64,000 nucleotides of DNA from the NCBI RefSeq assembly GCF_001423185.1, contig NZ_LMOB01000003.1:283304-347303 (forward strand), given 5' to 3'. The DNA is from Plantibacter sp. Leaf314. Its GTDB lineage: Bacteria > Actinomycetota > Actinomycetes > Actinomycetales > Microbacteriaceae. Below the pieces are notes generated by a model. The model saw nothing but the letters and a program-made list of their open reading frames with translations. It was not told the DNA's origin and made no database searches. Positions 8,005 to 15,987 of the stretch are shown in pieces. Every line of letters begins with the position of its first letter. The stretch's first letter is position 1. Position numbers and translations under genes: made by a program.

Positions 8005-9183
8005 ATGAGCAAGCACGACCACGGCTTCGCCACCCGCAGCATCCACGCCGGCCAGGAGTTCGACCCCACCACCGGGGCGATCATCCCGCCGATCTACCAG
8101 ACCTCCACCTTCGTGCAGGACGGCGTCGGCGGGCTCCGCGGCGGCTATGAGTACAGCCGCTCCGCGAACCCGACCCGCTCCGCGCTGGAGACCCAGCTCG
8201 CCGCCCTCGAGGGCGCCAAGCACGGCTTCTCCTTCGCCTCCGGCCTGGCCGCCGAGGACGCGCTCATCCGCACCGCGCTCCGCCCCGGCGACCACATCGT
8301 CATCGGCAACGACGTCTACGGCGGCACCTACCGCCTCATCAACCGCGTGCACGGCGCGTGGGGGATCGAGCACACCGTCGTCGACCTCGGCGACCTCGCG
8401 GCCGTCGAAGCGGCGATCATCCCGGGCCGCACGAAGCTGTTGTGGGTCGAGACGCCGAGCAACCCGCTCATGAAGATCAGCGACATCGCGGCGCTCGCCG
8501 CCCTCGCCCACCGGCACGAGGTGCTCTCGGTGGTCGACAACACCTTCGCGTCCCCGGCGCTCCAGCAGCCGCTCTCGCTCGGTGCGGACATCGTCGTGCA
8601 CTCCACCACCAAGTACCTCGGCGGACACTCCGACGTCCTCGGCGGCGCCATCATCATGAACGACGACGAGCTCGCCGAACAGCTCGGCTTCGTGCAGTTC
8701 GCCGCCGGAGCCGTCTCGGCGCCGCTCGACGCCTGGCTCACGACGCGCGGCATCAAGACGCTCGCGGTCCGCATGCGCCAGCACAGCGAGAACGCGCAGG
8801 CGATCGCCGAGCACCTCGAGGGCCACCCGGCCGTGGAGCGCGTGTACTACCCGGGTCTCGAGAGCCACATCGGCCACGAGCTCGCCGCCAAGCAGATGTC
8901 CGGGTTCGGCGGCATGCTGTCGCTCGCGCTCGTCGGTGGCCCCGCTGCGGCGAAGCGGCTCGTCGAGAAGACGAAGCTGTTCGCGCTCGCGGAGTCGCTC
9001 GGTGGTGTCGAGTCCCTCATCGGGCTGCCGGCGCAGATGACCCACGCCTCGGTCAAGGGCACCGAGCTGGCCGTGCCGGAGAACGTCGTCCGACTGTCGG
9101 TGGGCATCGAGGACGTCTCCGACCTCATCGCCGACCTCGACCGAGCCCTCGCCAAGGTCGTCAAGGCGAGCGCCAAGCACTAG
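8005..9183 (+). CDS. metB: Cystathionine gamma-synthase / Cys-Met metabolism PLP enzyme
   Basis: A 392-residue fold-type I PLP enzyme. Visible motifs are YSRSANPTRSALE, the PLP-stacking region SFASGLAAEDAL, VDNTF, and the Schiff-base lysine K203 in STTKYLGGHSD. It condenses an acylated homoserine with cysteine; enzymes of this family can also show gamma-lyase activity, so the direction is uncertain next to cbs. GAAAGAG precedes ATG 8005. It probably shares the cbs transcript. Confidence 0.9.
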   Translation: MSKHDHGFATRSIHAGQEFDPTTGAIIPPIYQTSTFVQDGVGGLRGGYEYSRSANPTRSALETQLAALEGAKHGFSFASGLAAEDALIRTALRPGDHIVIGNDVYGGTYRLINRVHGAWGIEHTVVDLGDLAAVEAAIIPGRTKLLWVETPSNPLMKISDIAALAALAHRHEVLSVVDNTFASPALQQPLSLGADIVVHSTTKYLGGHSDVLGGAIIMNDDELAEQLGFVQFAAGAVSAPLDAWLTTRGIKTLAVRMRQHSENAQAIAEHLEGHPAVERVYYPGLESHIGHELAAKQMSGFGGMLSLALVGGPAAAKRLVEKTKLFALAESLGGVESLIGLPAQMTHASVKGTELAVPENVVRLSVGIEDVSDLIADLDRALAKVVKASAKH

Positions 9184-9221
9184 CCGTCGTCAGAGACCCC
9201 GTTCCCGTCCCGTTCGTCTCC

Positions 9222-9307
9222 GTTCGCAATTCAGGACCGCCTCGGCGTGTCCGGCGCTGACGAAGCCGCCTGCCCGCGGCGCGCCGGGCGCGTCCTGAAT
9301 TGTGGAC
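9222..9307. repeat. Dispersed inverted-repeat element, type B (copy 1)
   Basis: An 86-nt element bounded by GTTCGCAATTCAGGAC and its inverted partner GTCCTGAATTGTGGAC. It is the same family as copies at 12657-12742 and the three B units inside the array at 24491-25213. It sits between metB and the MFS gene, where it could also act as a terminator. Confidence 0.75.
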
Positions 9308-9342
9308 GGGAGCGGGGAGCGGGTACCCATCCGGATCACGGC

Positions 9343-9373
9343 TTGACCTCAACTCGACTTGAGGTTCTAGGCT
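9343..9373 (+). promoter_or_regulatory. SoxR-type promoter with a 19-bp spacer
   Basis: TTGACC (9343-9348) and TAGGCT (9368-9373) are separated by 19 bp, the long spacer typical of MerR-family control. The spacer is filled by CCTCAACTCGACTTGAGG (9347-9364), which matches the SoxR box CCTCAAGTTAACTTGAGG at 14 of 18 positions with both arms perfect. The GTG start of the exporter follows 7 nt after the -10, so the transcript is probably leaderless. Confidence 0.7.
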
Positions 9374-9380
9374 CGGATCC

Positions 9381-10883
9381 GTGACCGCAGCCTCCCCGCA
9401 GACCTCCCCGACACCCGTGCCGACGGAGACCACCGACGACGGCATCTTCGGACGTCGGTTCCTCCTGATCACCATCGGCGCGTGTGCGCTCGTCTTCCTC
9501 GGCGCGTTCGAATCGCTCGCCGTCACGACGATCATGCCGCTCGTGAGCGCCGAGCTCGACGGCGAGCAGCTCTACGCCCTCGCCTTCGCCGGCCCGCTCG
9601 CCGTGAGCGTCATCGGTATGGTCGCGGCCGGCTCCGTCGCCGACCGCATCGGACCGGTCCAGCCGCTCCTCGCCTCGGTCGCCCTGTTCATCGTGGGGCT
9701 GCTGCTCGCGGGGACGGCGACGACCATGTGGACGCTCGTCGCCGGGCGGCTCGTGCAGAGCCTCGGCTCCGGGGCGATGACGGTCGCGCTCTACGTCCTC
9801 GTCGCTCGCATCTACCCGCCCGCGCTCCACCCGCGGATCTTCGCCGGGTTCGCCGCCGCGTGGGTCGTCCCCTCGCTCATCGGACCGTTCCTCGCCGGCG
9901 TCGTCGCCGAGCAGTTCACCTGGCACTGGGTGTTCCTCGGTGTGGTCGGGCTCGTCGTGATCGCGACCGTCCTGCTCCTCCCGGCCCTGCGGATGCTCCG
10001 CGCAGCGGCGGTCGAGCGCGCCGACCGGCAGGCGGCGGACGCGGCGGCGACCGGCGGCCGGACGGTGGCGCCCGGATCGACGAACGCGGCCGACGTCCGA
10101 CGGCTCGGCTGGGCCGTCCTCGTCGCCGCGGCGGTGCTCGCGGTCAACGTCTCGACCGAGTTCTCCGGCTGGACCGCCTGGCTCCTCCCGATCGTCGGCG
10201 CGGTGGTCGCGATCCTCGCCCTCCGTCCGCTCGTCCCGCTCGGCACGCTGACGGCGAGGCGGGGTCTGCCGACCGTCATCCTCGTCCGCGGCCTCACCTC
10301 CGCCGCGTTCTTCGGCGCCGAGGTCTACGTGCCGTACCTGCTGACCCGCGAACACGGGCTCACCCCGGCGCTCGCCGGTCTGGCGCTGACGGGTGGGGCC
10401 ATCGCGTGGTCGGTGTCCTCCTGGTTGCAGGGACGCCTGGGGGACCGATTGTCGAACGCGAATGCCGTGCAGATCGGCTCGTCCCTCGTGACGGTCGCCG
10501 TCGCGGTCGCCCTGCTCGCCGCGCTCCTGGGCCTGCCGCCGGTGGTGCCGATCGCCGCCTGGGTGGTGAGCGGTGGCGGGATGGGGCTCATGTTCCCGCG
10601 GCTCAGCGTCATGACGCTCGCGTACTCGGACGAGCGCTCGCAGGGGTTCAACAGCGCGGCCATGTCGATCGGCGATGCGATCGGCGGTGCGCTCGCCCTC
10701 GCCGCGACCGGGCTGGCGTTCACCGCGCTCGACGGCTCCGTCGGCCTCGCGGGTGCGGGCTGGGTCGCCTCAGGTGGGGTCGCATTCGCCGGCTGCTTCG
10801 CGATCGCGCTGCTCGCCGGTGTCGCGGCCGTCGTCGTCGCGCGACGCGTGCGTCGGCCGGAACCGTCCCGCGCGGACGGGTGA
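9381..10883 (+). CDS. MFS multidrug-type exporter (DHA2-like)
   Basis: A 500-residue major facilitator protein with about 14 hydrophobic spans. It opens with a short polar tail, then a first span ending ESLAVTTIMPLV; the A-motif region follows (SVADRIG), and RLVQSLGSGAMTVALYVLV lies in the next helices. The length and the first-span pattern fit drug-proton antiporters of the DHA2 group. Its promoter carries a SoxR-like operator, so induction by redox-active compounds and export of such compounds is a reasonable inference. No soxR gene lies in the window. Confidence 0.8.
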   Translation: MTAASPQTSPTPVPTETTDDGIFGRRFLLITIGACALVFLGAFESLAVTTIMPLVSAELDGEQLYALAFAGPLAVSVIGMVAAGSVADRIGPVQPLLASVALFIVGLLLAGTATTMWTLVAGRLVQSLGSGAMTVALYVLVARIYPPALHPRIFAGFAAAWVVPSLIGPFLAGVVAEQFTWHWVFLGVVGLVVIATVLLLPALRMLRAAAVERADRQAADAAATGGRTVAPGSTNAADVRRLGWAVLVAAAVLAVNVSTEFSGWTAWLLPIVGAVVAILALRPLVPLGTLTARRGLPTVILVRGLTSAAFFGAEVYVPYLLTREHGLTPALAGLALTGGAIAWSVSSWLQGRLGDRLSNANAVQIGSSLVTVAVAVALLAALLGLPPVVPIAAWVVSGGGMGLMFPRLSVMTLAYSDERSQGFNSAAMSIGDAIGGALALAATGLAFTALDGSVGLAGAGWVASGGVAFAGCFAIALLAGVAAVVVARRVRRPEPSRADG

Positions 10884-10898
10884 GTCGGACCGCAGTCG

Positions 10899-10959
10899 CC
10901 TGGGTAGTGCTGCGGTGCGTGGGGGGTAGCGTCGCCCACGCATCGCTGCAGTGCCCAGG
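10899..10959. terminator. Long imperfect hairpin after the MFS gene
   Basis: Two 25-nt arms (10899-10923 and 10935-10959) pair with four mismatches around an 11-nt loop. The arms begin CCTGGG and end CCCAGG. It starts 16 nt after the exporter stop, so termination is the simplest role, although it is longer than a normal terminator. Confidence 0.5.
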
Positions 10960-11065
10960 GGATGTGCGCGAGATCGAGGACGAGGGCCTCGGGTAAGGTC
11001 GACGTCGATCGTGCAGGTACCCGCGACGGCTGTCGCCGGGAGGGCTCGCGCAGACGAGGAGTGTG

Positions 11066-11626
11066 ATGCAGGACCCGACGACCGCTCACCCCGATCGGCC
11101 CGTCCACCGGTCACCTGTCTGGCCGCACCTCCTCGCGCTCGGCATCGTCGCGGGGACCGTGATCGTCGGCCTCCTCGTCTACCCCTCCGCTCCGGACCCG
11201 ATGCCGGTCCATTTCGACGCCGCACTCCGGCCGGACGCCTGGGTGGGCAAGAATCTCGGCGGGTTCCTCCTCCCGGCGATCATCGGCGCCGCGGTCGTCG
11301 TAGTCTTCTGGATCGTCGCCGCCTGTGTACCGCTCGCCGGAACGACCCGACCGGATGACGAGCCACGGGCCACTGCCTCGACGTGGGCCACGCAACTCTC
11401 GCCTCGCCCCGAGGTGACGGCGGCCACCATGGCGGCGACCATGCGGCTGCTGGGGAACCTGACCATCGCGACCGCCGCCCTCATCGCCGTCCTCGCGATC
11501 GCCACCTGGTTCGGTGTGCCCTCGTGGATGGCACCGTGGCTGCTTCCACTGCTGATGGCGGTGTTCTTCGGATCACTCGCCGTGTCGTGCGTGCGCGTGG
11601 TCCGAGCGCAGCGCGCGGTCGTCTGA
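11066..11626 (+). CDS. DUF1648 domain membrane protein
   Basis: A 186-residue protein with about four membrane spans. Between spans 1 and 2 it carries the DUF1648 signature: a small-residue turn, DPMPVHFD, then RPDAWVGKNLG. DUF1648 is the N-terminal domain of SdpI-like proteins, some of which confer immunity to a killing factor; here only this domain plus an extra pair of spans is present. ATG 11066 is preferred over GTG 11063 because GAGGAG ends 4 nt before it. A TAAGGT -10-like box lies at about 10994. Confidence 0.7.
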   Translation: MQDPTTAHPDRPVHRSPVWPHLLALGIVAGTVIVGLLVYPSAPDPMPVHFDAALRPDAWVGKNLGGFLLPAIIGAAVVVVFWIVAACVPLAGTTRPDDEPRATASTWATQLSPRPEVTAATMAATMRLLGNLTIATAALIAVLAIATWFGVPSWMAPWLLPLLMAVFFGSLAVSCVRVVRAQRAVV

Positions 11627-11743
11627 GGGCGTTCGCGTGCGCGAGGGCTCCCGAAGCCGCGTACCCTTGATGCGTACGTCTCGGCTCGTCCCCCCAGTGA
11701 CCGCTCCTCGTGTCTCGGAGCCGGAGACTGCAGAAGGACTCTC

Positions 11744-12631
11744 TTGAGCGACGAATGCAAACACGGTTTCGACAACGGCCTCTGCGCGACCTGCTTCCCA
11801 CCCCCGCCGCGTGAGGTGCCGGTCGCCGAAGCGCCGGCCCCGAAGGTCCGTCGGTCGACCGTCGCACCCTCCCTGCGCGAGCCGGCCCCGACCCGCGTCC
11901 GCGCCGCCGCGACCACGAAGACGGCCACCCGTGCCGCCGCCGCATTGCCGGTCGTGCGCGTCGGCGAACAGCGCCTGTACCACGTCACCCACATCCGCAA
12001 CCTCGAGCGCATCCTCGAGACCGGGAGCATCCTCCCCGTCGCCTCCGCGGCCCTCCCCGACGGCCCCGTCGTCGACATCGCCGCCCCCAGCCACCGCGAC
12101 GCACGCCGCACCATGGTCCTCGCGGGCACGGACGGCCTGACCCCGGCCGACTTCGTCCCCTTCTTCCTCACGCCGGACGCCGACCTCTGGGCCGGCATCC
12201 GCGCCGGCGAGGGCGACATCCGCCTGTCCGCCGACGCACTCGCCTCCGCGGTGAACGACTACGTCGTGCTCGTCACCACGATCGACGGCGCCTCGGTGCA
12301 CCCCGGCGAGTTCGACGCCGACACCGGCCGGCCGTCCCGCGCACGGGTCGTGGTCGCCGACGGTGACGCGTCCCACGTGCTCACGAGCATCGGCGCCAAC
12401 GCGATGACCGCCGACCGCATGGTGCAGCGCTTCGCCACCGACGAGGACCCTGGCGCCCTCCGCCGGGCCGAGGTGCTCGTCGAGGACGCCGTCCCGTTCG
12501 ACCGCATCACCGTGATCGGCGTCGCGACCGTGAACGTCCGCGAACACGTCAAGCGGCTCGTCGCCACCGCCGGCCTCCGCACGAAGGTCGCCGCCTACAC
12601 GCCCTGGTTCCAGGAGCACGTCGCCGAGTAG
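11744..12631 (+). CDS. Orphan DarT-like (DUF4433) ssDNA ADP-ribosyltransferase family protein with N-terminal Cys motif
   Basis: A 295-residue protein. Residues 1-17 hold a compact metal-type motif with C5, H7, C14 and C17 (ECKHGFDNGLCATCF). A proline/alanine-rich linker follows to about 72. Residues 78-290 look like the DarT fold: LYHVTHIRNLERILETG matches the family's NAD-binding start, and RAEVLVEDAVPF holds E243, which aligns with the DarT catalytic glutamate in a-E-v-L-V. DarT enzymes modify thymidine in single-stranded DNA and are normally paired with the DarG macrodomain antitoxin. No macrodomain gene is adjacent. The start is TTG 11744, preceded by AGAAGGA. The substrate here is unknown. 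Confidence 0.72.
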   Translation: MSDECKHGFDNGLCATCFPPPPREVPVAEAPAPKVRRSTVAPSLREPAPTRVRAAATTKTATRAAAALPVVRVGEQRLYHVTHIRNLERILETGSILPVASAALPDGPVVDIAAPSHRDARRTMVLAGTDGLTPADFVPFFLTPDADLWAGIRAGEGDIRLSADALASAVNDYVVLVTTIDGASVHPGEFDADTGRPSRARVVVADGDASHVLTSIGANAMTADRMVQRFATDEDPGALRRAEVLVEDAVPFDRITVIGVATVNVREHVKRLVATAGLRTKVAAYTPWFQEHVAE

Positions 12632-12656
12632 CTCGGAGCGCTACTCGTCCGTCCGC

Positions 12657-12742
12657 GTTCGCAACTCAGGACGCCGGCGGCGCGTCGGCCGTATCCGACG
12701 ACGGTCACGCACGGCTCACCGCCGCGCTCCTGAATGGTGAAC
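12657..12742. repeat. Dispersed inverted-repeat element, type B (copy 2)
   Basis: An 86-nt element with ends GTTCGCAACTCAGGA and TCCTGAATGGTGAAC, matching the family seen at 9222-9307 and in the 24.5-25.2 kb array. It fills most of the gap between the convergent DarT-like and LacI genes. Confidence 0.72.
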
Positions 12743-12776
12743 CGGACAGAGACGGGGCAGGGGGCAGACTGGCCGC

Positions 12777-13826
12777 TCAGGTGCGGGGCGGGGTGCTCTC
12801 GCGGAGCACGACGGTCGCGCCGACCGGTTCGACCGTGGTGCTGTCCGTCGCCGGGTCGAGCGCGAGCCGGACCGCATGCTCGCCGACCGCCTCGAGCGGC
12901 ACCGCGACCGTGGTGAGCGCGGGCGTCACATCGCGCGAGGTCGCGATGTCGTCGTAGCCCGCGACCGCGAGGTCCGCCGGCAGTGAGAGTCCCGCCGCGC
13001 GGAACGCGGACATCGCCCCGATGGCCATGACGTCGCTGACGGCGAAGACCAGCTCGACGCCGTCGAGCCCCTGCTGGAGGAGTTGCTCGGCACCGTGGCG
13101 CCCGCCGTCGCGGCTGAAGTCCGCCCGGACGATCCTCGACGGGTGGATCGCGATCCCGTGCTCGGCCAGGCCGTCGGCGAAGCCGCGCACGCGTTCGCGG
13201 GCGGTGAGGAGCCGGTCGTCACCCGCGATGACGGCGAACCGGCGGTACCCGGCGGCGACGAGGGCGCGCGCGAGCTCCCGGGCGCCGGTGGCGTTGCCGA
13301 GTTGCACCGTGGCGAACGGCAGGGTCCGCTGCGAGACGAGCACCACCCGGCCGCCCGTGGACTCGTACGCCGCGAGCTCCTCGGCCAGCCGATGTTCGGA
13401 GGCGACACCGTCCCACCGGCTGCCGGTGAGGATGATCGCCCGCGGTCGCTGCCCCCGGAGCACCCGCACGAGTTCCAGCTCCCGCTCCGCATCGCGATGC
13501 GTGACGGCCATCGTGGTGGCGATGCGCTGTTCGTCGGCCGCGCGGATCGCCCCCGCCGCGATCGACGAGAAGTACGGGTCGGCGATGTCGCTGACGAGGA
13601 GCGAGATCGTCGTCGACAGGCCCTTCGCGACCGCCTGGGCGGAGAGGTTCGGCGTGTAGTTCAACCGGAGTGCGGCGTCGAGCACGCGGCGGCGGAAGGT
13701 CTCGTTGACCGTGCGGGTGCTGCCGTTCAGGGCGCGCGACGCGGTGGCGAGGGACACCCCCGCCTCACGGGCGACGTCGTGCAGCGTCGGCGGGACCGGC
13801 GTCGCACGGTGGTCGTCGACCGTCAT
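12777..13826 (-). CDS. LacI-family transcriptional regulator
   Basis: A 349-residue repressor with an N-terminal LacI helix-turn-helix (VAREAGVSLATASRALNG) and hinge helix, then a periplasmic-binding-protein-like sugar domain ending GYDDIATSRDVTPALTTV. The start is ATG 13826 with GAAGGAG upstream; the GTG 11 codons earlier has no ribosome site. It closes the leftward catabolic operon (59 nt after the isomerase stop) and is the best candidate to bind the GGAAAGCGTTTACC and GGGAAACGCTTTCC operators between that operon and the ABC transporter. Confidence 0.9.
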   Translation of the reverse strand: MTVDDHRATPVPPTLHDVAREAGVSLATASRALNGSTRTVNETFRRRVLDAALRLNYTPNLSAQAVAKGLSTTISLLVSDIADPYFSSIAAGAIRAADEQRIATTMAVTHRDAERELELVRVLRGQRPRAIILTGSRWDGVASEHRLAEELAAYESTGGRVVLVSQRTLPFATVQLGNATGARELARALVAAGYRRFAVIAGDDRLLTARERVRGFADGLAEHGIAIHPSRIVRADFSRDGGRHGAEQLLQQGLDGVELVFAVSDVMAIGAMSAFRAAGLSLPADLAVAGYDDIATSRDVTPALTTVAVPLEAVGEHAVRLALDPATDSTTVEPVGATVVLRESTPPRT

Positions 13827-13885
13827 GGTGCTCCTTCGTACTGGCGGCTGCTGAGACACACTCTGCCACAGCGCGGCCGTGGGGA

Positions 13886-14803
13886 TCAGGGGTGGAGATC
13901 CGCGGCATCAGGGGGATCGAGGTGCGGGACGACCGCCGACCGGAACGTCTCGACGGTGCGCGCGACCACCGCGTCGAACGGGGCGTCCCAGATCTCCTGG
14001 TTGAACAGCTCGACCTCGACGTCGCCGGTGTACCCGGCGACCTCGACGGCCCGGGTGAGCGAGGCGAAGTCGACGACGCCGTCGCCCGGGTAGTGCCGGG
14101 CCAGGAGGACGTCCGCGGGCAGTGGGGTCGCCCAGTCGCAGGCCTGGTAGCTGGAGATCCGGCCGGTCGCGCCCGCTCGGGCGATCTGCTCGAGGACCTG
14201 CGGGTCCCACCAGAGGTGGAAGGTGTCGACGACGACGCCGACCGCCTCCGGGGCGAACTGCTCGGCGATGTCGAGCGCCTGACCGAGCGTCGAGACCACG
14301 GCGCGATCCGACGCGTACATGGGGTGCAACGGTTCGATGGCGAGCTGGACCCCGGACTCGAGGGCGTGGTCGGCGAGTTCGCCGATCGCGTCGCGGACGA
14401 GTTCGCGGGCGCCGACGATGTCGCGGGAGCCCTCGGGGAGGCCGCCGACGACGAGGACGAGGGCCGGGGCGCCGAGGGCTGCGGCTTCGTCGACCGCCGT
14501 GCGGTTGTCGTCGATCGAGGCGCGGCGGGCCGGGCCCTCCGGCATGGTGAAGAACCCGCCGCGGCAGAGGCTCGAGACGCGCAGGCCCGCATCGGTGAGG
14601 AGTCGGGCGGACGCGGCGACGCCGTACTCCTGCACCGGTTCCCGCCAGGCGCCGAAGCTCGTGACGCCGGCGGCAGCGACGGCCGCGACCGCCTCGGGCA
14701 GGGTCGCGTACTTGATGGTCGCCTGGTTGATCGAGAGTCGCGCGTGCGGGGTGGTGCCGCCGCTCACCGGTTCCTGAGTCTGTCGAAGGGTGGTGGTGCT
14801 CAT
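13886..14803 (-). CDS. Sugar phosphate isomerase/epimerase-like TIM barrel protein
   Basis: A 305-residue xylose isomerase-like TIM barrel (AP endonuclease 2 superfamily). Metal-site strands are visible: LAIEPLHP, VVVDTFHLWWDP and VEVELFNQEIWD, each with the expected acidic or His ligands. Members act as epimerases or isomerases on sugars and inositols; the substrate cannot be read. ATG 14803 has GGAGGAG upstream and overlaps the DUF993 stop by 4 nt (ATGA), so the genes are translationally coupled. Confidence 0.82.
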   Translation of the reverse strand: MSTTTLRQTQEPVSGGTTPHARLSINQATIKYATLPEAVAAVAAAGVTSFGAWREPVQEYGVAASARLLTDAGLRVSSLCRGGFFTMPEGPARRASIDDNRTAVDEAAALGAPALVLVVGGLPEGSRDIVGARELVRDAIGELADHALESGVQLAIEPLHPMYASDRAVVSTLGQALDIAEQFAPEAVGVVVDTFHLWWDPQVLEQIARAGATGRISSYQACDWATPLPADVLLARHYPGDGVVDFASLTRAVEVAGYTGDVEVELFNQEIWDAPFDAVVARTVETFRSAVVPHLDPPDAADLHP

Positions 14804-15987
14804 CGGGCTCCTCCCGCCGTGGTCAGCGTGCCGACGACCCCGGCCGTACGCAGCAGGCCCGTCCAGCGCTCGGCGGCGAGCTCCGGGTGCTCGAGTGCGC
14901 CGGCGGCGTCGGCCAGGCGGACGATCTCGGACAGGTGCGGGATGCTCCGAGCCGCTTGCAGACCACCGACCATCGAGAACGCCGGCTGGTGCCCGTTCAA
15001 CCAACTGAGGAAGGCGATGCCCGTCTTGTAGTAGTAGGTGGGCGCGGCGAAGATCTGACGGGACAGGGCCTCGGTCGGGCGGAGGATCCGCTCGTACCCG
15101 GCGGGGTCGCCCGCGTCGAGGGCCTGGATCGCCGCGGAGGCCGCCGGGGCGATCGCCGTGAACGCGCCGAGCAGGGCGTCGGAGTGGCCCTGCTCGTCGC
15201 CGGCGATGAGGTCGACGTAGTTGAAGTCGTCGCCCGTGAACATCGTGGTCCCGGACGGGAGTCGGCGGCGCACGGCGATCTCCGCGTCCGCGTCGAGCAG
15301 ACTCATCTTGACCCCGGCGACGTGGTCGGCGTTGTCGGCCATGATCCGCAGGAGGGTGTCCGAGGCGGCTGCGACGTCCGTGGACCCGAGGTACCCGGCG
15401 AGGCTCGGATCGAACGCGGTGCCGAGCCAGTGGAGGACCACCGGCGACTGCGCCGCGGACAGGACGCGGTCGTAGACGCGACGGTAGTCGTCGGCACCCT
15501 GCGCTGCCCGGGCGAGGTGCCGGCTCGCCATGAGGACCGTCCCGGCCCCGGCGTCCTCCGCGAAGGCGAGCTGTTCGAGATAGGCGTCGGTGACCGCGTC
15601 GAGTGAGACCTGCTCCTCGGCGAGGTGGTCGGTGTTCACGCCGACGACGAGCGCCCCGCCCACCGATGCGGCCTCGGCGGCGCTCCGCGTGATCAGCTCA
15701 CGGGTGGCGGCCGTGTCGAGCCCCATGTTGCGTTGGGCGGTGTCCATCGCGTCGGCGACGCCGAGGCCGAAGGACCAGACGTGGTGCCGGTAGGCAAGGG
15801 TCGCATCCCAGTCGAGGTCCGCCGGGGCACCGGGGACGTTGTCGGCCCAGGCCTTCGGCACGACGTGCGCGGCGGCGTATGCGGTGCGACTCGACAGCGG
15901 GGCGGTGGGGCGCGTGGCGGCGACCGGTTCGCGGAGGTCGAGGGACGTGACCTCGCCCTCCGTCGAGAGCAGGCGGACGCTGGTCAT
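14800..15987 (-). CDS. DUF993 family protein (dihydrodipicolinate synthase-like aldolase fold)
   Basis: A 395-residue protein of the DUF993 family, whose members look like distant dihydrodipicolinate synthase/KDG aldolase TIM barrels. Visible blocks include LVVGVNTDHL, VVLHWLGTAFDP, DHVAGVKMSLLD (a candidate Schiff-base lysine) and MFTGDDFNY. It is held between a Gfo/Idh oxidoreductase and a sugar isomerase-like protein by ATGA overlaps on both sides. That suggests it cleaves or dehydrates a keto-sugar acid made by the oxidoreductase; this is inference, since no DUF993 activity is established to my knowledge. Confidence 0.8.
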   Translation of the reverse strand: MTSVRLLSTEGEVTSLDLREPVAATRPTAPLSSRTAYAAAHVVPKAWADNVPGAPADLDWDATLAYRHHVWSFGLGVADAMDTAQRNMGLDTAATRELITRSAAEAASVGGALVVGVNTDHLAEEQVSLDAVTDAYLEQLAFAEDAGAGTVLMASRHLARAAQGADDYRRVYDRVLSAAQSPVVLHWLGTAFDPSLAGYLGSTDVAAASDTLLRIMADNADHVAGVKMSLLDADAEIAVRRRLPSGTTMFTGDDFNYVDLIAGDEQGHSDALLGAFTAIAPAASAAIQALDAGDPAGYERILRPTEALSRQIFAAPTYYYKTGIAFLSWLNGHQPAFSMVGGLQAARSIPHLSEIVRLADAAGALEHPELAAERWTGLLRTAGVVGTLTTAGGAR

